From contig JBHJGV010000004.1 in the NCBI GenBank assembly GCA_050331455.1, positions 62,001 through 126,000 on the forward strand: a DNA stretch of 64,000 bases, read 5' to 3'. Of this stretch, positions 53,192-62,522 are shown piece by piece. A program made the translations under genes and the position numbers. Positions within the stretch are counted from its first letter, which is position 1; every line of letters starts with the position of its first letter. The stretch comes from CAYUYV01 sp050331455 (GTDB lineage Bacteria > Pseudomonadota > Alphaproteobacteria > JAJFIK01). Below the pieces are notes generated by a model. It was not told where the DNA came from. It made no database searches and was given only the letters and a program-made list of their open reading frames with translations.

Positions 53192-55954
53192 ATGGTTCCG
53201 ACCGATTTCATGTCCGGCATCCAAAGCCAGCATGACAGCGCCGTGGCACTGGCGGATACGGCGCGCCTGAGCACGGCGGCGGCGCTCGCCGCCCGCGACG
53301 CTGCGCTCAGCGAGCCTTTGGCCCGCCAGATCATGTGGCGCCTGTGCCGTGACGCCGAGGATGACGCGCGGGAGACCATGGCCCGGCGCCTCGCCGACGG
53401 GGTCGGCGGATTGCAGGTGGGCCGGGCCCTCGCCCGCGTGCGTGACGGGATGATCGCGTCCATGCTGGACTTGGCCGGCGTCCGGTCGGATCGAATGGCG
53501 GGTCCCGGTTCGGGTTTCATGGTGGCGGCCCTGGGCGGCTATGGGCGCGGGGTCCTTGCCCCCCATTCGGACCTCGATCTGGCCTTCGTGGTTACCCGCG
53601 ACGGTGATCCCTGGCAGGAATATCTCGTTGAGGTCATCCTTTACACCCTGTGGGATTTGGGCCTGACCCTGGGCCACGGCACACGCACCGTCGACGGCTG
53701 CATCGCGCTCGCCCGGCAGGACATGACCTTCCGCACCAGCCTTTTGGAGGCCCGTTTCCTGGCCGGCGATCCTGCGGTCTACGACCAATTGCGCGAGCGG
53801 TACTGGCAGGACGTGGCGACCGATGTCATGGGCTTCGTGGACTGCAAACTGGCGGAACGGGCCGAGCGCCACGACCAGGAGGAAAACGCCCAGTACCGGG
53901 TCGAGCCCAATCTAAAGGAAGGCCAGGGGGGCCTGCGGGACCTCCATGCCCTGTTCTGGATCGCCAAATATGTCTATCGCCTGGGCACGGCCTCGGACCT
54001 TGTGGATGCCGGGCTGCTGACCACGGCGGAGTTCCAGGCCTTCGAGCGTTCGTCCCGGTTCCTGTGGGACGTGCGCTGCCACCTGCATATGCTGGCCGGC
54101 CGGGCGGAGGAGCGCCTGTCCTTCGACGTCCAGCAGGATCTGGCCCAGCGCCTGCGCTATGCGGACAGTCCGGGGCTCCAGGCGGTGGAAGCGTTCATGA
54201 AGGCCTATTTTACCGTCACCCGGGAGGTGCGGGCCCTGACGGGGGTCATTTTCGCCGCCCTGGAGATGCAGAACGCCAAGGGCCGGCCCCGGCGCCCCTG
54301 GTTCGACGACGAAAGCGGCACGCCGCTCGCCGCCTGGCCGGATTTCAAGCTCGACGGGGCGCGCATCACGGTGGTCGAGCCCGGCCTGTTCGAGCGCGAT
54401 CCGGTGGCCCTATTGCGGATCTTCGAACCTCTGGATGCCCGGGGCCTGGAAATCCATCCCTATACCCAGCGTCTCATGAACCAGTCCGGCCACCTCATCG
54501 ATGCCCGCCTGCGCGGCGATCAGGCCGCCAACGGCATTTTCCTCCGGCTTCTGACCGAGGGGCGCCAGATCGAGACCACCCTGCGCACTATGAACGAGGC
54601 GGGCGTGTTGGGTGCCTTTATCCCCGATTTCGGACGGGTCATCGCGATGATGCAGTTCAACATGTATCATCATTACACGGTTGATGATCACCTGCTGCGT
54701 ACGGTGGGCCAGCTCGACGCCATCCTGAAAGGCGGGCTGCGGGACCAGTTTCCCCTGGCCCACCGGGTGGCCCGCCGGGTCCAGTCCCGCCGGCCGCTCC
54801 TCGTGGCCATGTTTCTGCACGACATCGCCAAAGGCCGCAGCGAGGACCATTCCATCGCCGGCGAACGGGTGACCCGCAGCCTTGGGCCCCGGCTCGGCCT
54901 CACCGAGAGCGAGACGGAAGCCGCGGCCTGGCTGGTGCGTCATCACTTGTTGCTCAACGATACCGCTCAGCGGCGGGACATTTTCGACCCCAAGACCGTT
55001 CGGGACGTGATCGCCGTCGTGCGCACGCGGGAGCGCCTGCGCATGCTGCTGATCCTGACCGTCGCCGATATCAAGGGCGTGGGGCCCACCACCTGGACCC
55101 GCTGGAAGGGCCAACTCCTCGAGCAGCTTTATCTGGAGGTCGAGACAGCCCTCGGCGGCACCTCGCCGGACGAGGGCCGGCGCGACCGGGCCGCAACGGT
55201 GCGGGACGCTGTGGAGGCGCGCCTGCCGGTGACGGTGCCGCGCACCATTCTGGACAGTTTCCAGCCCTCCTACTGGCTCAGCTTCCCCGAAGACATCTGC
55301 TGCCGACACGCCCGCCTGATGGCCATCGCCCACCGCCGCAAGCAACGGGGCCAACCCTTCGCCCTGGTCGATATCCATTTCGAGGCGGATCGCGGCATGA
55401 CCCTCGTGACCGTGGTGGTGCGCGACCGGGCGGGCCTGTTCGCCGACCTGCTGGAGACGATCGCCACCATGGGCGCCTTTCTGGTGGGCGCCAAAGCCTT
55501 CACCACCGCCGGCGGGATCGCCCTCGACATGTTCGAGATCCAGGATCCGCAAGGCTCGCTGACGGCCCGGGGCGGACGGGCCCAGGACCTGAAAGAACGA
55601 CTCCAGCGGCGTTTTCAGAACGGCGAGGCGGCCATGCCCGTGCCGGTCCCCCGGGTGCCGGAACGCGAACAGGCCTTCCATGTCCCGCCCCAGATTTTCG
55701 TCGATAACGAGGCCTCCGACACGGCAACCGTCGTGGAGGTTGAGCACCGCCACCGGCCGGACCTGCTGCACCGGGTGGCGGCGGCCCTCCGGGACCTGGG
55801 CCTGTCGATCACGTCCGCCCACTGCACCCATTACGGCGAATTGGCGGTCGACGTGTTCTATGTGAAGAACCGCGGCGGCCTGAAAATCCGGCATATCCGC
55901 CAACTGGAACGCATCGACGCGGCCCTCAAGGCAGCCCTGGCCGAAACGGCGTAG
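53192..55954 (+). CDS. glnD: Bifunctional PII uridylyltransferase/uridylyl-removing enzyme
   Basis: Glutamine sensor that uridylylates or deuridylylates PII proteins. At 920 residues it has the full domain order: nucleotidyltransferase (GGYGRGVLAPHSDLDL), PII-UTase linker (EPNLKEGQGGLRDLHAL), HD domain (about 541, FLHDIAKGRSEDHS) and two ACT domains (about 735 and 845, VVVRDRAGLFADLLE and VEHRHRPDLLHRVA). An ATG at 53210 is an alternative start. It is followed by murJ and trpS as in many alphaproteobacteria. Confidence 0.97.
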   Translation: MVPTDFMSGIQSQHDSAVALADTARLSTAAALAARDAALSEPLARQIMWRLCRDAEDDARETMARRLADGVGGLQVGRALARVRDGMIASMLDLAGVRSDRMAGPGSGFMVAALGGYGRGVLAPHSDLDLAFVVTRDGDPWQEYLVEVILYTLWDLGLTLGHGTRTVDGCIALARQDMTFRTSLLEARFLAGDPAVYDQLRERYWQDVATDVMGFVDCKLAERAERHDQEENAQYRVEPNLKEGQGGLRDLHALFWIAKYVYRLGTASDLVDAGLLTTAEFQAFERSSRFLWDVRCHLHMLAGRAEERLSFDVQQDLAQRLRYADSPGLQAVEAFMKAYFTVTREVRALTGVIFAALEMQNAKGRPRRPWFDDESGTPLAAWPDFKLDGARITVVEPGLFERDPVALLRIFEPLDARGLEIHPYTQRLMNQSGHLIDARLRGDQAANGIFLRLLTEGRQIETTLRTMNEAGVLGAFIPDFGRVIAMMQFNMYHHYTVDDHLLRTVGQLDAILKGGLRDQFPLAHRVARRVQSRRPLLVAMFLHDIAKGRSEDHSIAGERVTRSLGPRLGLTESETEAAAWLVRHHLLLNDTAQRRDIFDPKTVRDVIAVVRTRERLRMLLILTVADIKGVGPTTWTRWKGQLLEQLYLEVETALGGTSPDEGRRDRAATVRDAVEARLPVTVPRTILDSFQPSYWLSFPEDICCRHARLMAIAHRRKQRGQPFALVDIHFEADRGMTLVTVVVRDRAGLFADLLETIATMGAFLVGAKAFTTAGGIALDMFEIQDPQGSLTARGGRAQDLKERLQRRFQNGEAAMPVPVPRVPEREQAFHVPPQIFVDNEASDTATVVEVEHRHRPDLLHRVAAALRDLGLSITSAHCTHYGELAVDVFYVKNRGGLKIRHIRQLERIDAALKAALAETA

Positions 55955-56066
55955 AGGCAACACCGGCGCGCGCGCGCGCTCCGTTCGGGTGGTCCCATCT
56001 TGCAACTGGGCCGTGGCTGCTCTAGCGCTGGAGCGGTGTCGTCGTCACCCTTCGGGAATTCACCCC

Positions 56067-57662
56067 ATGAGCCTTCTGCGATCGGCCGCCACTGTCGGGG
56101 GCATGACCCTGATCAGCCGTGTGCTCGGCTTCATCCGTGATGTGCTCATTGGCGGTGCGCTGGGCACGGGGCCGGTGGCCGACGCCTTTGTCGTGGCCTT
56201 CCGCTTTCCCAACCTGTTCCGCCGGTTCTTCGCCGAGGGGGCCTTCAATTCCGCCTTCGTGCCCCTGTTCGCGAAACGCATGGAGGCCGAAGGCGCCGAT
56301 GCGGCGCGGCAGTTTGCCGAGGAGTCCTTGAGCGTCCTGCTGGTCGCCCTGATCGTGCTGACCCTGATCGCCGAAATCGCCATGCCCTTCCTGATGATCG
56401 CTATGGCGCCAGGCTTCGTGGACGATCCGGCCCGTTTTGACCTTTCCGTCCTGTTCACCCGGATTGCCCTGCCCTATCTGCTGTGCATGTCTCTGGTGGC
56501 GCTGTTTTCGGGCATTTTGAACTCGATTGGGCGCTTCTCCCTGCCTGCCCTGGCACCGGTGCTGCTCAATGTGATCCTGATCGGAGCGTTGTTGTTCGCG
56601 GCGCCCCATTTGCCGAGCGCGGGCCATGCCCTGGTCTGGGGCGTGGCGCTGGCGGGGTTCGCCCAACTCGGCCTCGTCGCCTTCGGCTGTGCCCGCTCCG
56701 GCATGGTGCTCCGGCTGCGCATGCCGAAGCTGACGCCAGGGGTGCGCCAGCTTCTGGCCCTGGGCGTTCCGGGCGTGATCGCCGGCGGGATCACCCAGAT
56801 CAATCTCGTCGTGGGCCAATTCATCGCCAGCTTCCAGGACGGCGCCGTCTCGATCCTCTATTACGCGGACCGGGTCTATCAGCTGCCGCTGGGGCTGATC
56901 GGCGTCGCCATGGGCGTGGTCCTCCTGCCGGATATTGCCCGGCGCCTGCGCGGCGGGGACCGGGCCGGGGCCCTCGACAGTCAGAACCGGGCCCTTGAGC
57001 TTTCCATGCTGCTGACCCTTCCGGCCGCGGTCGCCTGTGCCGTCGTCGCCCTGCCGATCATCACGGTGCTGTTCGAAGCGACCTCCCGGGCGTTCATGGG
57101 CGATAGCGCCTTCACCGCCGAAGACAGCCGCCGGACCGCCGGGGCCCTGGCGGCCTTTGCCTTCGGCCTGCCGGCCTTCGTGTTGATCAAGGTGTTTCAG
57201 CCCGCCTATTTCGCCCGCGAGGACACGGCGACGCCCATGCGTTTTGCCGCCGTCAACACGGTTGTAAACATCGTGCTCGGCGTGATCCTGTTCCGCCTGT
57301 TCGGGATTGTCGGGCTGGCCGCTGCGACATCCATGGCCGCGTGGGTCAATACGGGGCTCCTCTATCGCGGCCTGTCGGCCCAGGGCGATTTCGAGGCCGA
57401 TGGCCGTTTGCGCCGGGTGATGCCACGGATCGGGCTGGCAAGTGTCGGAATGGGCCTCGCCCTGCTCGCGGTCCAGGCAGCTCTGGGGTCCTGGATGGCC
57501 GGGGGCTATGTCTGGCAGGTCGCGGGTTTGTGCGTTCTGGTGCTGGGCGGCGTGGTCGTGTTCGCCGTGCTCGCCCAACTGTTGGGGGCAGCCCGGCTGG
57601 GCATTCTGCTCGCGGACCTGCGCGGGCGACCCCATGCAATGGATGGGATGGGAACGGAATGA
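56067..57662 (+). CDS. murJ: Lipid II flippase MurJ
   Basis: A MOP-superfamily inner-membrane protein of 531 residues that flips lipid II for peptidoglycan synthesis. It begins MSLLRSAATVGGMTLISRVLG and shows fourteen hydrophobic segments, with conserved FRFPNLFRRFFAEGAFNSAF in the second helix/loop. The start at 56067 fits the family; an upstream ATG does not. Its stop overlaps the trpS start (ATGA). Confidence 0.96.
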   Translation: MSLLRSAATVGGMTLISRVLGFIRDVLIGGALGTGPVADAFVVAFRFPNLFRRFFAEGAFNSAFVPLFAKRMEAEGADAARQFAEESLSVLLVALIVLTLIAEIAMPFLMIAMAPGFVDDPARFDLSVLFTRIALPYLLCMSLVALFSGILNSIGRFSLPALAPVLLNVILIGALLFAAPHLPSAGHALVWGVALAGFAQLGLVAFGCARSGMVLRLRMPKLTPGVRQLLALGVPGVIAGGITQINLVVGQFIASFQDGAVSILYYADRVYQLPLGLIGVAMGVVLLPDIARRLRGGDRAGALDSQNRALELSMLLTLPAAVACAVVALPIITVLFEATSRAFMGDSAFTAEDSRRTAGALAAFAFGLPAFVLIKVFQPAYFAREDTATPMRFAAVNTVVNIVLGVILFRLFGIVGLAAATSMAAWVNTGLLYRGLSAQGDFEADGRLRRVMPRIGLASVGMGLALLAVQAALGSWMAGGYVWQVAGLCVLVLGGVVVFAVLAQLLGAARLGILLADLRGRPHAMDGMGTE

Positions 57663-58798
57663 TGAGTGAGGTGCAAAGCACGGCCGGCGCGGCATCCGAT
57701 GCCGGCTCGAACACGGACGAGGCCGTGCCCTATCAGGGTCCCGACCGGGTCTTCTCCGGCGTTCAGCCCACGGGCAATCTGCATCTGGGCAATTATCTCG
57801 GCGCGATCCGCCGCTTCGTGGCCATGCAGGAGACCCATGACTGCCTCTACTGCGTCGTGGATATGCATGCCATTACAGTGTTCCAGGACCCGGCTGATCT
57901 GCGCCACAATATCCGCGAACTGACGGCTGCCTTCCTGGCCTGCGGTCTTGATGCGGAACGCTCCGTCATTTTCAACCAATCCCAGGTGCCCGAGCACGCC
58001 GAACTCGCCTGGATCTTCAACTGCGTCGCCCGCTTCGGCTGGATGAACCGGATGACCCAGTTCAAGGAAAAGTCCGGTAAACACAAGGAGAACGCCTCCC
58101 TGGGCCTGTTCGCCTATCCGGCCCTGATGGCCGCGGACATCCTTGTCTACAAAGGCACCCATGTGCCCGTGGGCGAGGACCAGAAGCAGCATGTGGAGTT
58201 GGCCCGGGACATCGCCCAGAAGTTCAATAACGACTTCGCCGCCCCGGCCTTTTTCCCCCAGCCCGAACCTTTGATTCAAGGGCCGGCGACCCGCGTCATG
58301 TCCCTGCGGGACGGCACGTCCAAAATGTCGAAATCCGACGCCTCAGATTTTTCGCGGATCAATCTGATCGATGATGCGGACGCCATCGCCCAGAAAGTCC
58401 GCAAGGCCAAGACCGATCCAGAGCCCCTGCCCGAAACCGCCGCAGGCTTGGCGGAGCGTCCCGAGGCGCGCAATCTCGTGGGTATCTACGCGGCCCTGAG
58501 CGACAAGACGCCCGATGCCGTGCTTGCCGACTTTGCCGGCAAGCCCTTTTCAGAGTTCAAACCGGCCCTCGCCGATCTGCTGGTGGAGACCATGGGGCCC
58601 ATCGGCGCGGAGATCCGGCGCCTGATGGCGGATCCGGCGGAAATCGACCGCAGCCTGAGCCGGAACGCGGTCCGGGCACGGGAGATTGCCTCGCCCATCA
58701 TGGCCGAGGTGCGGGACCTGGTCGGCTTCATTGGGTGTTCAGGACCGACAGTCACACGCGCCCCTGTCGCGGCCAAAGCCCCCGCGCCCAGCGTGTAA
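57659..58798 (+). CDS. trpS: Tryptophanyl-tRNA synthetase
   Basis: A 379-residue class I synthetase. HIGH-type motif VQPTGNLHLGNYLGA, KMSKS motif SKMSKSDASDF, plus FNQSQVPEHAELAWIF and VGEDQKQHVELARDIA. It has an acidic N-terminal extension of about 25 residues and a short Pro/Ala-rich C-terminal tail. Translation is coupled to murJ by a 4-bp overlap. Confidence 0.97.
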   Translation: MMSEVQSTAGAASDAGSNTDEAVPYQGPDRVFSGVQPTGNLHLGNYLGAIRRFVAMQETHDCLYCVVDMHAITVFQDPADLRHNIRELTAAFLACGLDAERSVIFNQSQVPEHAELAWIFNCVARFGWMNRMTQFKEKSGKHKENASLGLFAYPALMAADILVYKGTHVPVGEDQKQHVELARDIAQKFNNDFAAPAFFPQPEPLIQGPATRVMSLRDGTSKMSKSDASDFSRINLIDDADAIAQKVRKAKTDPEPLPETAAGLAERPEARNLVGIYAALSDKTPDAVLADFAGKPFSEFKPALADLLVETMGPIGAEIRRLMADPAEIDRSLSRNAVRAREIASPIMAEVRDLVGFIGCSGPTVTRAPVAAKAPAPSV

Positions 58799-58981
58799 AC
58801 AGCCCATTCAGAGCGCTTAAGATGAGAAAAAGGGCGCGTCGGGCGACGGCTGGGCCGCCTACAACACTTTGTTAACACCTGTGACCGAAAGTTTCTGACG
58901 GGGAAGCATCAAGAGGGCTGGCAAAAACGCTCCGGTGCGCCCACTTTCCGAACTGATAAGTGGGTTACAAAGGGTAAAGAT

Positions 58982-59272
58982 ATGAAATTTGGTCCCAAAA
59001 CCTGGGGCATTGTCTTGTTCGGCGCGACCGTGGTGCTTCTGGTCTCCGCGAAGGATCACCGGGCCGCCGGGTGGGCCGCCGAATGGGACGCGGCCGATGA
59101 GGCCGTGCAGCTTAAAAGCCCAGGCCGAAACCTGATGATCTCGACCGTATGGACGCCCAGGGACTGCGCCACCGGCAGCGGGACCACGTGTCCCCCAGAG
59201 GCATGCACCGCCGAGGGCGCCTGTACGGAGCCCGGCGAGACCCATCGGGCCTTGATGAAGCCGGCGCCCTAA
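58982..59272 (+). CDS. Small hypothetical protein with Cys-rich tail
   Basis: A 96-residue protein with an N-terminal hydrophobic segment (TWGIVLFGATVVLLVSA), probably a signal peptide or anchor. The remainder has four cysteines in a short stretch (PRDCATGSGTTCPPEACTAE), which suggests disulphides in an exported domain. An AAAGGG ribosome binding site precedes the ATG. No family recognised. Confidence 0.6.
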   Translation: MKFGPKTWGIVLFGATVVLLVSAKDHRAAGWAAEWDAADEAVQLKSPGRNLMISTVWTPRDCATGSGTTCPPEACTAEGACTEPGETHRALMKPAP

Positions 59273-59380
59273 GGATGCTGGCGCTGTGACGGCGCGGCCC
59301 GTCGGTTTGGGCCGGTCGCCCCCACGACCCGCAATGCAGGGCGATTGCGCCCGAAGCTTCCCCGATGGCACCATGACGGC

Positions 59381-59899
59381 ATGAGCCAGGACAGTGCTTT
59401 GACGGCGCCGCCGGAGATTGCCCGGGACCGTCCCAGAAAACCCGGCCGCAAGATCCTCGCGATCGTCGATGACAGCGCCGAGATGAAGGTGGCGATCCTT
59501 TACGCCTGCCATCGCGCCGTCGCGACCGATGCCCGCGTCTCCCTGCTCTGCGTGGTCCCGCCGCTCGACTTTCGCGGTTTCGCGGCCGTGGAGGAGCGCA
59601 TGCTGGACGAGGCCTTCGACGAGGCGCGGGCCCGCCTGTACGACATGGCGCGCCATGTCTGGTCGATCACGGGGCTCTATGCGGAAATCGTGGTCTGTGG
59701 CGGCTCGACCTTCGACGAGATGAAACGCCTGCTCGATGCGGAACCGGAGATCCGCATGGTCGTGCTGGCGGCGGCAGCGGGGCCCGACGGCCCCGGACCC
59801 TTGGTGAGCCGCCTCGCCGCCGGCGGCGGCATGATTTCCCGCCCCGTGACCATCGTGCCGGGCCATTTGAGTCTCGCGGACATCGAAACCCTTGCCTGA
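59381..59899 (+). CDS. Universal stress protein (UspA) family
   Basis: A 172-residue single-domain protein of the Usp fold: RKILAIVDDSAEMKVAILYA at strand 1, ARVSLLCVVPPLDF, then YAEIVVCGGSTFDEMKRLL and VLAAAAGPDGPGPLVSRL. It shows the ATP-binding-type GPGPLVSRLA loop only in degenerate form. The N-terminal 30 residues are variable. The start at 59381 is preferred over an upstream in-frame ATG at 59345. Confidence 0.85.
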   Translation: MSQDSALTAPPEIARDRPRKPGRKILAIVDDSAEMKVAILYACHRAVATDARVSLLCVVPPLDFRGFAAVEERMLDEAFDEARARLYDMARHVWSITGLYAEIVVCGGSTFDEMKRLLDAEPEIRMVVLAAAAGPDGPGPLVSRLAAGGGMISRPVTIVPGHLSLADIETLA

Positions 59900-59959
59900 A
59901 GACAGCCTGCCCTGTTGCATGGGGCCGGCGTGGGGATCGGCGACAGGGAGAAACACGGC

Positions 59960-60247
59960 ATGGCGGTATTGCGCAGGGCTCGGGTGGCCCTGATCATGGG
60001 GTTCGCCCTGGTGTTCAGTTTCGCCATTGTGATGCAGCTCGTGGCGGATCTTGTGGCCTGGATGACCCATACCCGGGTTTCGTTCCTGTTCCCCCTGGGC
60101 CTCACCAGCGCCTTCGTGGATCTCAATCACCTCGCCAGCATCGTGAGCGGCCTCGCGGCCGTCTCCCTGGTCATGGCGGTCATCCTGTTCTGGCGCATGA
60201 CCGCGGTGGAACGCGGCTCCGGCACCTTCGACATTCACGACCGATAG
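59960..60247 (+). CDS. Small membrane protein
   Basis: A 95-residue protein with two hydrophobic helices (about 10-32, VALIMGFALVFSFAIVMQLVA; about 60-80, IVSGLAAVSLVMAVILFW) joined by a loop. A GGGAG ribosome binding site precedes ATG 59960. It lies 60 bp after the Usp gene on the same strand and may be co-transcribed. No family recognised. Confidence 0.6.
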   Translation: MAVLRRARVALIMGFALVFSFAIVMQLVADLVAWMTHTRVSFLFPLGLTSAFVDLNHLASIVSGLAAVSLVMAVILFWRMTAVERGSGTFDIHDR

Positions 60248-60295
60248 CCGCCCGGCACTGTGCTGCGGCGCGGGCCGGTCGGACGGGAGGATTGC

Positions 60296-61195
60296 ATGAC
60301 ACGGATCGTTGGATTGATTTGCGCACTGTTTCTGCTCATGACCGTCGGATCGGCCATGGCCGGCGAGCATCGGTATGCCGACCAAAACGGTGTGAAGATC
60401 CATTATGTGGCCACCGGCGAGGGGCCGCTGGTGGTGATGATCCACGGCTTTCCGGATTATTGGTACACGTGGCGCCATCTGATGCCCGTGCTTGGCGCCG
60501 ACTACCGGGTCGCGGCGGTCGATCTGCGTGGATACAATCGCAGCGACAAGCCCGCGGGCGTTGCCAACTATGCCATGCCGCTGCTGATCGGCGATATTGC
60601 GGCTGTGATCACGGCCGAGGGCGCAGAAAAGGCTATCGTGATCGGCCATGACTGGGGCGCAGCCATCGCCTGGCAGGTCGCGCTCAACGCACCGCAGTTC
60701 GTGGACCGTTTGGTGATCCTCAGTGTACCCCACCCCCGAGGTTTCGCCCGCGAGATGGCAACCAATGCGGACCAGCAAGCCAACAGCCAATATGCCCGCG
60801 ACTTCATGGCCGAGGGCGCCGAGGACGCTCTGACGGCGGAGGGTCTTGCCGGCTGGGTTCGTGATCCGGAGGCGAAGAAGGCCTATGTGGAGGCGTTCAA
60901 GCGGTCCGATTTCAGCGGCATGCTGAATTATTACCGGGCGAACTATCCGCAAGGTGCGGGCGAGGAGGGGACCGCCGCCCAGCCGCCCGGCCTGCCCCAG
61001 ATCACCAGCCCCGTGCTCGTGATCCACGGCCTTGAAGACCGCGCCCTTAACGCCGCCGGCCACAGCGGCACCTGGAACTGGATCGACCAGGACACAACCC
61101 TGCTGATGATCCCGAACGCCGGCCATTTCGTGCAACACGAGGCCACCAACCTGGTCAACACCACCATCCGCGACTGGCTCGCCCAACGCCGGTGA
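60296..61195 (+). CDS. Exported alpha/beta hydrolase, epoxide-hydrolase-like
   Basis: A 299-residue protein with signal peptide (IVGLICALFLLMTVGSAMAG). The alpha/beta-hydrolase core shows oxyanion HGFPDYWYTW, nucleophile elbow GHDWGAAIAW with Asp as nucleophile, and the acid/His region GLEDRAL and NAGHFVQHE. An Asp nucleophile with HGFP points to epoxide hydrolase or haloacetate dehalogenase rather than an esterase. Its export is unusual for epoxide hydrolases. GGGAGG precedes the ATG. Confidence 0.88.
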   Translation: MTRIVGLICALFLLMTVGSAMAGEHRYADQNGVKIHYVATGEGPLVVMIHGFPDYWYTWRHLMPVLGADYRVAAVDLRGYNRSDKPAGVANYAMPLLIGDIAAVITAEGAEKAIVIGHDWGAAIAWQVALNAPQFVDRLVILSVPHPRGFAREMATNADQQANSQYARDFMAEGAEDALTAEGLAGWVRDPEAKKAYVEAFKRSDFSGMLNYYRANYPQGAGEEGTAAQPPGLPQITSPVLVIHGLEDRALNAAGHSGTWNWIDQDTTLLMIPNAGHFVQHEATNLVNTTIRDWLAQRR

Positions 61196-61561
61196 AGCCA
61201 ACGGCAAACCGAACGGACCACACGCCGGGAAGGGGGTCGGGGTCCGTTTTCGAGGGGGGCGGTGCGGCGTTCGTCTTTGGTTGGGGGCGGACGGGCTGGG
61301 CGAGGGTTTGATAGCCGGCATGAACCCGGTTGCCGTAGGCTGAACACCGGACAACGCAACACTGGGACGGGCCTTCAGTGGGTGTCATCGATATGTGTGG
61401 TGAAACCCGTCATGGCCTGCTCCGCCGGCCAAAGCCTTTGCCGCGTACAAACAGTGCGAAAAACGCACGACGCTGTGGCTCAGTTATTTTTGAGCTGAAA
61501 GCCTCTGCGGTCTGGAAAGCGTCATTCTCCCTCGGGTCACGGTGCCCCGGGAGGCCTGCCC
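61196..61561. other. Intergenic region without recognised gene
   Basis: 366 bp between convergent genes. I see no tRNA, no convincing short open frame with ribosome binding site, and no clear terminator hairpin with T-run. Confidence 0.5.
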
Positions 61562-62332
61562 TCACATCCGGCTGCGGGTGGAGAGGAAGCGGCGGGTCGT
61601 GCCTTCGAGGACGACAGATGTCAGACGGCCGGTGGCATAGGCCCCCGTATCGACTCCGATGCGCCAGCGGGACAGGGCCGGTTTTTCCCCCGGCGTGTGG
61701 CCATGCACGATGATTTTGCCCGGCGACCAGTCCGAGGACAGAAACTCTTCCCGGATCCATAACAGGTCGTTGCGATCTTGGGACTCGAGTGCGATGCCCG
61801 GGCGCACGCCAGCATGGACGAAAAAGTAATCGCCATAGGTGGCGGACACCTCAAGCTCCTCCAGGAACTCAATATGAGCCTCGGGAACCGCACCCTGCAG
61901 GGCGTCCCGGGCGCTTTCCAAGGCGAGGGGTGATGAGCGTGGATTGGGCGGCGCCACGCCGTAGCTGTCCAGGGTTTCCAGACCGCCGAAATCAAGCCAG
62001 ACATCCCCACCCTTGGGATCCTGGAGGAAGTTCAGCATGGCCTCTTCATGGTTGCCCAGGATGAACGTGGCATGCTCATACCGGTCCTTGATCTCAAGCA
62101 GCTTGTCCAGGGTTTCCCGGGACTTGGGGCCCCGATCCACATAATCACCCAGAAACACAAGGCGCATCCGCTCGCCCGTGAAAGAGCGCATGTCTGCCTC
62201 GATCCCCCACATCAGACGGGACAGCAGATCAACACGCCCGTGGATATCGCCCACGGCGTAAATCCGCTCACCCTCCGGCACTGCACAGTCCGGTTTACCC
62301 TGATTGTTCGAACGATTGAGAAGCGACAGCAT
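61562..62332 (-). CDS. Metallophosphoesterase (PPP-type protein phosphatase)
   Basis: A 256-residue calcineurin-like phosphatase with the PPP motif series: GDIHGRVDLL, GDYVDRGPKS, GNHEEAM, a later His in FVHAG and VHGHTPG. It resembles bacterial Ser/Thr phosphatases (PrpA-like). Substrate unknown. Confidence 0.93.
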   Translation of the reverse strand: MLSLLNRSNNQGKPDCAVPEGERIYAVGDIHGRVDLLSRLMWGIEADMRSFTGERMRLVFLGDYVDRGPKSRETLDKLLEIKDRYEHATFILGNHEEAMLNFLQDPKGGDVWLDFGGLETLDSYGVAPPNPRSSPLALESARDALQGAVPEAHIEFLEELEVSATYGDYFFVHAGVRPGIALESQDRNDLLWIREEFLSSDWSPGKIIVHGHTPGEKPALSRWRIGVDTGAYATGRLTSVVLEGTTRRFLSTRSRM

Positions 62333-62430
62333 TCTTTACACTTGCCTCAGGAGGGAACTCAGCTCGGTTTGCTTATCATCATATCCGGCTGCCGCAACAG
62401 GCCGGAATGCCATGCCGGACCGCCGGCTGC

Positions 62431-62469
62431 CCCAAGGACCTGGCCCAAGGACCTGGCCCAAGCGCCTGA
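62431..62469. repeat. 13-bp tandem repeat, three copies
   Basis: CCCAAGGACCTGG occurs twice exactly, followed by a third diverged copy (CCCAAGCGCCTGA). It lies in the 190-bp gap between the phosphatase and kdsD genes, which holds no gene. Confidence 0.7.
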
Positions 62470-62522
62470 CCCGACCGCTTGGCCCGACCGCCGTCCTTTG
62501 GGCTGTGGCCGGCGGGGCGGGG

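Noticed and set aside
55966..55979. A 14-bp alternating GC run
   Set aside because: Such runs are expected by chance in GC-rich spacers and nothing nearby suggests a function.
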